Made by a program: the position numbers and the translations under genes. Under the pieces are notes generated by a model. It ran no database searches. It was not told where the DNA came from and worked only from the letters and a program-made list of their open reading frames with translations. Below are positions 57,441 to 64,000 of a stretch of DNA of 64,000 bases, piece by piece; within the stretch, counting starts at the first letter, position 1, and each line of letters starts with the position of its first letter. The stretch covers positions 3,162,001 through 3,226,000 of the forward strand of contig CP099977.1 in NCBI GenBank assembly GCA_024372495.1, given 5' to 3'. The DNA comes from Pseudarthrobacter sp. Fe7. GTDB lineage: Bacteria > Actinomycetota > Actinomycetes > Actinomycetales > Micrococcaceae.

Positions 57441-57469
57441 GTAGCCCGGCTACCCCCGTGCCGGGCTAC
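57441..57469. terminator. Hairpin GTAGCCCGGC/GCCGGGCTAC
   Basis: A perfect 10-bp inverted repeat in a gene-free stretch; direction unclear. Confidence 0.45.
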
Positions 57470-57684
57470 ACACATTTCCCGAACAAACGGCCCGACGCTC
57501 ATCTCCCGAGCCCACAGTCGGGACCGACGCCAGGCTTCCTGGCCCCCTGCAGCGGCCAGGGCCGACCATCCCCGCCAAGAGCCCCACCACGTCTGGTGAA
57601 GGATTTCGGTCCTCGCAGGCTTCCTTATCCTGCTCCTTACGCGGGGATGCCGGTCAGGGTGCGTCTGTCAGATTAACGGGTGGG

Positions 57685-57995
57685 TCTGGCCTGGATTGTG
57701 GTTAGTTGATTCTGTTCTCGAATGCGATCGCGAACGCGTTCAAGACTCGCCCCGCGGTGTGAGCCCACCAGGGAATCCCGGCCCGGTGGGGTCAAGGGAA
57801 GGGTCCCGAGGCAGAGACATTTCAGTGCCGCGGCATCGTTCGGAAAATCGCCGCGTGCCCGCGCCGCGCCGGTAGCGGGCGTTGAAGGATTTGATCGCGT
57901 TGGTCGAACAAATCACCCGGCGGATCCCGGCGTCCCAGTCAAGGCGCGGGACGAACTCGCCCGGTTACGCTAGAGCCGCCCGATCCCCCGGCAGC
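57685..57995 (-). pseudogene. IS256-family transposase, C-terminal remnant
   Basis: The minus strand read over several frame changes gives GEFVPRLDWDAGIRRVICST, then NAIKSFNARYRR, ARGDFPNDAAALKCLCLGTL and LNAFAIAFENRIN, the end of mutator-type (IS256) transposases. Frame breaks show it is dead. The 57996-58339 stretch beyond it holds no identifiable gene and may be the rest of the decayed element. Confidence 0.7.
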
Positions 57996-58339
57996 GGACC
58001 ATGACATCAGGCCACTGGCCAAGGTTCCAGCCATTACAGCCCCAAGCAAGGGATCACGGCCCAACCGTTACCGCTGATGGCCTCCACCAGTCGTCACCGT
58101 CGTTCAAGTAGTCTTCGACGAGCACGGGCACATCACGGACGGTCTCCCCTGTGTCGACGGCGAGGCTCCGACGGTGGGGCTCCGCCTGCCCAGTGGGTAT
58201 AGGCTGTCGCTTTCGAGGGCTACCGTTTACCGTAACTCCGGTCTGACACGTGATGGAAGCGGAAGCCGTGACTGCCGGGCGGCGGCGCTACTTTCGGGTG
58301 TGGCCTCTGTAAGAGCTCTGCAGTTGCCGGGGATGCCGC

Positions 58340-59960
58340 TTATCTGATGGGCAGCGGTTTGTGGTGGTGCCCTGGCCAGATTCGGTGCGGGTGAGGCAGC
58401 AGGGAGTGATCGTCGGTGGCTGCGATGATGATGCCGGGATAGTTGGTGAGGATGTCCCGGAGGGCGGTCATGCCGTGCGGGTCCAGGTCGGCGTCGATGT
58501 GGTTGAGCAGCAGCAGGGGCGGGTTCCCGAGGGTTGCGCGTGCGAGCTGGATCTTGGCCCGTTCGGGTGTGCTGAGTGGTTCCCCGCCGCGCCGGAGCAC
58601 GGTCAGTTCGCCCTTGGGCAGCCGGGCGATTGTCGCACCCAGCCCGGTCCGGTTGATGGCGGTCGCGTACTGGGCGTCGTCGGCGTCCGGGCTGCGGTAG
58701 CGGATGGCGCGGCGGAGCCTGGCCTCTTTCGAGGGCCAGGCCCCGGGCGGCGTACCCAATGCTTTGGCGGCGCTCTGATGAGGTCATCGCGGGTATGTTC
58801 TTGCCATTGAGGACGATGCAGGTGCCGGGGTGGAGTCCGGCCGGGTGCAGTCCCAGGAGAGCGGCAAAAACCATTTCCGTATGCGCGTGGTCTGGTGTCT
58901 CGAGGAGGATGGTTTCTCCTGGAGCCGCGCTGAACCCGGGCATCGTGGTCCCGTCGACGTCCAGGCCGGCAACGGACAGGCCGACGAAGTGGCCACCGAC
59001 AGTATTGCCGAGGGTGGTGTCGGCGGCCGGACGGCTGAGCGCGGGGGCGATGCTCCTGCACGCGGCGCGGTAGCTCTGGCGGTACTCGACGATGCGTCCG
59101 AGGTCGTGGATCGGGGCGGCGATCATGCCCACCACGGTCAAGGCGGCGGCGATGAGTCCCGAGTCCATTCCGGTGAAAGCGCCGGTAGCGGCCACGGCCA
59201 CGGCCGTGGTTGACGCTGCGCCGATCGCGCTGGCCCGCAGGGAGCCGGCCAGGGTGGCCCGGTCGATGGCCGCGGCTGCGACCTCCCGGCCGAGCCTGTC
59301 GACCCGGCCCAGCTCACGTTCTTGCCCGCCGGCGGCCCGGACGGCTGTCGCGGCGTTGACCGTGTCGGTGATCTGCCCTGCCAGGCGTCCGCGTGCCTTC
59401 CGGAGTGCCCTTGCTTTGTCGTAGGTGGGTCGGGATAGGAAAGCCAGGAGTGTCACGGCGCCAATCAGAGGCACCATGACCGCCAGGGCCAGAGGAGGGG
59501 CCATGAGCCAGAGGGAGGCTGTGAGTATGAGGATCAGGGGAATCCCGGAGACCGCTCCGGCGATACCGTGGGTGATCCAGTTCCGGACACTGTTGAGGTC
59601 GTTGCTCGTCCTGGCAATGGTGATGCCGAGGGAAGGACTACGGTCCGGTCCCAGGGCGCCGCGGATGAGCTCCTTGCGTATCTCGTGCACATAGTCCTGC
59701 CCGATCTCCTCGGCCAGGCGGCGTTCGAACACCCGCAGCCCAAATGTAGCGGCAACCAGTCCCACCAGTCCTCCCACCAACAGGATGCCCCCTGCCGGGT
59801 CATGTCCGTGGGAGAGCAGCGAGACAAGCCGCGCGGTCCCGGCTGCCAGGAGCCCTGCCGTCACACTGATGCCCGCCAGGGCGGTGAGGCGCCCGCGGCG
59901 CCCGGGAGCGAAGAACTTCGGGAGGGCCTGCCCAGCGGGCAGGGCCTGCCCGCCGGTCAC
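58340..59960 (-). CDS. ABC half-transporter with apparently inactive ATPase domain (frameshifted)
   Basis: About 540 residues. Residues 1-300 are an exporter-type membrane domain with about six helices (IPLILILTASLWLMAPPLAL among them). The C-terminal part is built like an ABC ATPase: GHFVGLSVAGLDVDGTTMPG, then APGETILLETPDHAHTEMVF where Walker A should be, and after a frame change near 58735 LSTPERAKIQLARATLGNPP (signature) and LLLLNHIDADLDPHG (Walker B). The GxxGxGK(S/T) is absent, the Walker B Asp-Glu is Asn-His, and the H-loop His is Asp (AATDDHS). It overlaps the upstream P-loop NTPase gene (ATGA). Confidence 0.75.
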
Positions 59961-61066
59961 TGGGGTGCGGGGGCCAGGAACCGCATCGCGGTCTCGGCAC
60001 GGGTGAGCTCGTAGGTCCCCAGCACGGGCACGTCCAGCTCAGCGGCGGCCTCAGCGGCGGCCAGCGGAGAAACAGTAAGCATCCCGGACACCGCGGCCGG
60101 TGCATGGCCGGCGGCACGCAGCAGCTCCACCCCGGCACAGGCACCAAGCGCGTCAGCGGCGGCGAACAGGACGCTGTCCACCAAGGTGTGCAGGACGCCG
60201 GTATTGAGCAGGTGCCGGGTCTCGCCCTGATAGACACCGTCGGCGATCTCGACCACGATCACCTCCGGGCCCTGTGCCGCGAGGGCGTTCACCATGCTCG
60301 CTGCGAGGCTGCCCAGTTCCGTCGTCGCCACCCGGAAGGTGGTCGGGTAGCCGTAGTCGGTGAAGTCCAGGACCTTCACCGCCCCCGCGTCATGGAACAG
60401 GCGGGGGTCCCCGCCGGCCCCAGTACCGGTGATCTTCCCGGCAGCGACACGCAGCCCGGCACTGGTCAGGCCCCTGATCAGGCACGCAGCCGCCGTGGAC
60501 TTGCCCGAGTTCATCGAGGTGCCAAGAACGGCGACCACGTGGGGACGGACCCTCGGCTCGGCATCCGGATCCAGCGCGCAGGGAGCGAACTCTTTCAGAT
60601 TCAGCCGGCCCTGACTGCTAGCGAGCAATCCCACCGGGGCCAGCTGCGTCGGCCTGCCCACGGCCCCGTGGCTTACCGTGACCATCCCCGCCAGCCCACC
60701 GGCCGCTATCAAGTGGCACGGTCCAAGGCTGTCCGGGACCTCGGCCAGGACCTGGTCCGGGGCGTAACGGTTGGCGTAGGCCACCAGGACCTCGTCCCCG
60801 ACAAACAGCGCCTGCCGCCGCGAAACGGGGCTTTCCAACCGCGGGAGCTGACCGATACGCTCCACCCGGGCCAGGACGATGTCCCCCGGCACGGGGATCA
60901 CATCCGGGCCGCTAAGCAACCGGTAACCGGACGCATCAGCCTCCAGCGCATCGGCCAGGAACCGGGTGGTGTAGGCCTTCTTGGCAGACAACAACCGCTG
61001 CCCAATGCTGCTCTGCTCGGGCCTTTCCTGACGAGTGCCCGCAGGGAAATTCGTAGAAATGCTCAC
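59957..61066 (-). CDS. P-loop NTPase (DUF1611/dethiobiotin-synthetase-like)
   Basis: A 369-residue soluble protein. The N-terminal half (SAKKAYTTRFLADALEADAS, then IVLARVERIGQLPRLESPVS) is uncharacterised. The C-terminal half is a P-loop domain: VVAVLGTSMNSGKSTAAACL is an intact Walker A, followed by VAAGKITGTGAGGDPRLFHD, DFTDYGYPTTF and VIVVEIADGVYQGETRHLL, similar to DUF1611 and dethiobiotin-synthetase folds. GTG 61066 follows AAAGG. Its stop overlaps the ABC gene start, so the two proteins are made together. Confidence 0.7.
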   Translation of the reverse strand: MSISTNFPAGTRQERPEQSSIGQRLLSAKKAYTTRFLADALEADASGYRLLSGPDVIPVPGDIVLARVERIGQLPRLESPVSRRQALFVGDEVLVAYANRYAPDQVLAEVPDSLGPCHLIAAGGLAGMVTVSHGAVGRPTQLAPVGLLASSQGRLNLKEFAPCALDPDAEPRVRPHVVAVLGTSMNSGKSTAAACLIRGLTSAGLRVAAGKITGTGAGGDPRLFHDAGAVKVLDFTDYGYPTTFRVATTELGSLAASMVNALAAQGPEVIVVEIADGVYQGETRHLLNTGVLHTLVDSVLFAAADALGACAGVELLRAAGHAPAAVSGMLTVSPLAAAEAAAELDVPVLGTYELTRAETAMRFLAPAPQ

Positions 61067-61165
61067 AGCAGTGCCTTTCAAAAGCTCAGAAAATATGTGG
61101 ACGCACCGGACCGGGGAACCAGGGAAGTCAGCCCGCCCAGCCACCGGCTTCCAACGAAGCCTAAT

Positions 61166-61441
61166 TCAACAACCATTTGCATGTCTTAAATCCCAGTCAT
61201 TCCTGCGCAAATACTCACACCACACCGGGACTGCCCACCAACAGCAGCGGAAAAACGGCCACCAGGGAGACAGTCGGCTCGGAGGCGCCGAAGCCGTGGT
61301 CGGCGCACGGGCAGCATTTCGGGCCCAGGAACTGCATTCAAAGTATAAGCAGGCACCAGAATGCCCGTGGGAGGCCTTGCAAATGACGCTGTCCGGCCAC
61401 GCAGGAGCGGTCCACGTCACCGCCTTCCCATGAACCTTCAC
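61166..61441 (-). CDS. Small Trp/Cys-rich open frame upstream of the NTPase-ABC operon
   Basis: A 91-codon frame (MKVHGKAVTWTAPAWPDSVI, then cysteines and a WWPFFRCCWWAVPVW stretch) just upstream of the operon on the same strand. The high Trp and Cys content may be a precursor peptide, or simply a chance frame; there is no good ribosome site. Confidence 0.2.
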   Translation of the reverse strand: MKVHGKAVTWTAPAWPDSVICKASHGHSGACLYFECSSWARNAARAPTTASAPPSRLSPWWPFFRCCWWAVPVWCEYLRRNDWDLRHANGC

Positions 61442-61607
61442 CCAAACCGGGACCGGAATTGGCCCTCAATTTCCTTGTCCGTCAGCTCCGGCCCGGAAAG
61501 TCAATCATGTCCAAACGCTAGTGCTGCCGGTGCAGCTAACCCCGGGGGAATCCATGTGCGGTCGAGGGACGGGAATTTCCGAGACAATGTCGCGGGCAAA
61601 GGGGACA

Positions 61608-62806
61608 ATGCAATGGCAAATGCGACGCCGTCCGATCGGGGCGCACGGGCGGCATGGTGTGGCGTCTACGGCCTTGTGGCTGGCGCTCGGAGGGACTGTC
61701 TTCGTCCTGGGCGAGGCCGCTTCGGTCCTTGACCTCCCGGCGCCTCATCTGCTGGTGGCGCTCGTGGCCGGTGCTGCTGCAGCCCTCTCAGGGGTAGTGA
61801 AGCGGCAACTGCCCAAGCCGGCAGCGGTGGCCTCGCAGGCCGGTATCGGCGTCCTGATGGGCAGCTACGTCACCCCGGCGGCCCTGCAGTCAGCTGGTGC
61901 CGCGGCCTTGCCGATGACGGCGGTGACCGTCCTGACCATCGGGCTGTGTCTCATGGCCGGAGCTCTCCTGTCCAGATGGGGTCGTGTAAGTCTTGCTGAA
62001 GGTGCGCTGAGCCTGGTGCCTGGCGGTTCCGCGGCCATCGTCGCTGCCGCAGAGGATTTGGGTGCCGACTCCCGGCTCGTTGCCTTCGCGCAGTACCTCC
62101 GCGTGGCCCTGGTGGCTTTCACGGCGCCCGTGGTAGCCACCGCCATGCACCCGCCACCGATGGGAACGCCGCAGCTGGGGGCGCGCCGCTCTGGGCCGAT
62201 CCCCACCGGATCCTTCACCTATCACAAGGGACGCATCAACTCCCGGGCCTGCTGATGCTGGCCGCCGTCTGCCTCCTCGGGGTCACAGCCGGCCAACGCC
62301 TCTCGATACCAGCCCCCGCTCTACTCGGGCCGATGGTCATAACTGCACTGTTTGTCTTCACTGGCACCGCCCAAGGCTTCGCGCCGGACGGCGTGCTGCG
62401 CAGCCTTCTCTTCACACTGGTCGGCCTTGAAGTAGGCCTGCGGTTCACCTGGGCCTCCGTGCGGAAAATCGGCAGGCTCTTCCCCCACGTCTTACTCTGG
62501 ATCATGGCAGTCTGCCTCGGCTGCGGGGCCTTGGCCTGGGCGTTCGCGGCAACCCTCGGCCTTCCCCTGATCGACGCCTACCTCGCGACGACACCGGGCG
62601 GCATCAACGCCGTACTGGCCACGGCTGCGTCCATGGATGCAAACCTCCCCGCCATTTCGACCGTTCAAAGCACCCGCCTGCTCATCGTGATGCTCCTAAC
62701 CCCGCCGATCATCAATTGCCTGGCCCGCAAAAGAACGTCAACACTGAAGCCCCAGCCGGCCGCCTACAAGCAACTCCCGATCGTGAACGAATCAGCCGTC
62801 TCCTGA
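61608..62806 (+). CDS. AbrB-family (ammonia-monooxygenase-like) membrane protein (frameshifted)
   Basis: About 398 residues with two homologous membrane halves of the AbrB duplication family, often annotated as ammonia monooxygenase although they are transporters or regulators. First half: HLLVALVAGAAAALSGVVKR, GIGVLMGSYVTP, SLVPGGSAAIVAAAEDLG. A frame change near 62170-62250 leads to the second half: IPAPALLGPMVITALFVFTG, TTPGGINAVLATAASMDANL and QSTRLLIVMLLTPPII. The PGG and TPGGINAV motifs mark the two repeats. The exact start (61608 or 61620) is uncertain. Confidence 0.78.
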
Positions 62807-63062
62807 CCCCGAAAGGACGACCGGCAAAACGGACCTGCTGCGAATCACTGACAGACCCCCTTCCCGGAGCCACCACCGAAATCCGGCACCGGGACAGCCC
62901 CGCCCGCAACAGCCGTCCACGCCGCCACCAACCACATAATGATCCCCTGGCTACGGCGCAGAACCGGAAGCCGTTCGAAAAAGCTGAGAGCCGCGAAGCC
63001 CGGACAGCCACAGAAGATCGGACAGACCTCCTCCACTCAAGGCGGCGTCATTTATTCAGCAC
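62807..63062. other. Intergenic, no gene supported
   Basis: Convergent genes end on both sides; no clear hairpin or gene seen. Confidence 0.3.
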
Positions 63063-63751
63063 TCAAACGGGTCGGTCCCCCGGCTCTGTGAGTAGGGCCT
63101 TGATTTTTCCTTCCAGGAATTGCTGACCCTCGCTGCTCAGGTGTTCGCCGTCCGGACCCAAGAGCTCAGAATCCGGCCCGGGTATCCAATGTTCCGCCAC
63201 CGGATCAACGTCCGATGCAGCCGAGTCAAAGGCCGGCAGCGGGCCGATAACGACGCGCCTGGCGTGGGGAGCCAGCACCCTGGCCGTCCTGAGCGCGTCC
63301 ACAACGGCCCCGTGCAACTCCGCCGGATCCCGGCCTGCGTCATTGTCTGAGCCAAAGAACACAACCACGTCCGTCGAGGCGTTAATGGAGCACTTTAACT
63401 GCGTCTGGAAGGTGGCTTCTTCGTAACCGACGCCAATGTAGCCCGCCCCGTTCATGGCGGCATTAATAACCTCCACCGGCACCTGCATGGAATGCAGATC
63501 CTCACCCAGAAGCCGCGGCCATGCTTCCTCCGGGCTCGTCCCATATCCCGTGCTGAGAGAATCGCCGATGATCACGACGCGTTCGGGTGCGACCGGCTTG
63601 GGGACCGGTCTCGTCGGCTGAACGGATGCATTGTCCTGCTGACTCTCCGGGCCATGGTCTGGTCAACTACAGGGGCGCAACCGGCAGCGGCGACCGCCAA
63701 TGCACAAAGGGCAGCCGCCGGAATTAGCGGGCGGCGCAAGCCGGAGGTCAT
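63063..63751 (-). CDS. SGNH-hydrolase esterase, secreted, paralogue 2 (frameshifted)
   Basis: About 229 residues. ATG 63751 starts MTSGLRRPLIPAAALCALAV, then AAAGCAPVVDQ with a lipobox. A frame change near 63650 leads to VVIIGDSLSTGYGTSPEEAW (block I Ser), GAGYIGVGY, FFGSDNDAGRDPAELHG and LGPDGEHLSSEGQQFLEGKI (block V). The layout and the DSLSTGYGTSP block equal those of the gene at 54370, so the two arose by duplication. This copy is a lipoprotein; the other has a plain signal peptide. Confidence 0.8.
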
Positions 63752-64000
63752 CAACGTTCCCGAGGAACGTCTTAAACCAGGTCGCTGTGCCATGCAATCC
63801 AAAATAAACGGCCTGCAGAAACAGCCAGCGAACTACCACCGGGATTCGGACAGCAAAGCCGACCGCGGCGCGGGCGGCGAGTGCAGCAGAAGCAGGCCGC
63901 GATGGGCGCCGCCAGGCTTACGGGCCCTTCACGCGGTCAACCTTCCACCGGGCCTGAAGGCAGGAAGGTCAGGCGGCCGCCTCGATAATGTGAACCCCAG
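63752..64000. other. Window end, no gene supported
   Basis: GC-rich sequence without a clear start, stop or family motif on either strand. Confidence 0.25.

Noticed and set aside
61166..61441. Trp/Cys-rich frame as a RiPP precursor for the NTPase-ABC pair
   Set aside because: No ribosome site, no leader-like region, and no maturation enzyme nearby; kept only as a low-confidence feature.

Overview
The window is high-GC DNA from an actinobacterium, most likely an Arthrobacter/Pseudarthrobacter-type member of the Micrococcaceae. The grounds are the GC-rich codon use, GTG/TTG starts behind GGAGG ribosome sites, DtxR/IdeR-type iron boxes, and typical actinobacterial families (DUF6153, DUF305, EfeUOB with a DyP peroxidase, four-helix copper-binding protein, paired SGNH esterases). 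No rRNA, tRNA, CRISPR array or replication origin was seen. Many conserved genes are split by one or two single-base frame changes, often at short homopolymers, while the flanking residues stay well conserved. I read most of these as uncorrected sequence errors, and I annotate such genes as one CDS across both frames, saying where the frame changes.

Layout. 0-3 kb: partial LacI regulator, HTH antitoxin-like gene with a truncated zeta-toxin remnant, and a membrane GGDEF diguanylate cyclase. 3-5 kb: a cassette holding an AAA ATPase. 5-10.4 kb: PRC-barrel-like protein and an amide catabolism locus (acetamidase/formamidase, APC permease, AmiC-like sensor, divergent MarR). 10.6-15.1 kb: ROK regulator, permease, ROK kinase and NagB, an amino-sugar locus. 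15-25 kb: small unknown genes, three more copies of the repeat module, and a patch of unknown genes including an Abi_2/HEPN protein, resembling a defence island. 25-29 kb: envelope and stress genes (AI-2E/PerM transporter, PRC-barrel/DUF2382 protein, MscS-like channel, small HhH protein). 29-37.3 kb: copper and metal genes (DUF6153, DUF305, BNR lipoprotein, copper-binding four-helix protein, TetR-controlled membrane genes, heme-degrading-type monooxygenase, ArsR with a CDF exporter, ZIP transporter). 38-50 kb: iron locus (multicopper oxidase, iron-box-controlled adenylation/carrier/acyltransferase fusion, DoxX, phosphoesterase, EfeUOB, DUF1540, ferritin). 50-57 kb: second AI-2E paralogue, second AAA-ATPase cassette, CsbD, SGNH esterase, RpoA-CTD protein, thiC 3' fragment, Hpt-like and REC-only proteins. 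57.5-64 kb: IS256-type remnant, an ABC half-transporter whose ATPase domain looks dead and which overlaps an intact P-loop NTPase gene, an AbrB-family membrane protein and a second SGNH esterase.

The most unusual observation is a family of modular cassettes. A roughly 274-bp left module occurs five times (3131, 15274, 18525, 23149, 51451), with a sixth partial copy at 50044. In three cases it is followed by a cargo gene (AAA ATPase, Abi_2, AAA ATPase) and then by a short conserved right-end motif of the type TTGACRGAATATCC-YTATCGG. One copy (15274-15680) has the same two ends and no gene between them. This looks like an undescribed mobile cassette family that carries single, probably defence-related genes. 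The second candidate is the pseudo-ABC plus P-loop NTPase pair at 58.3-61.1 kb.
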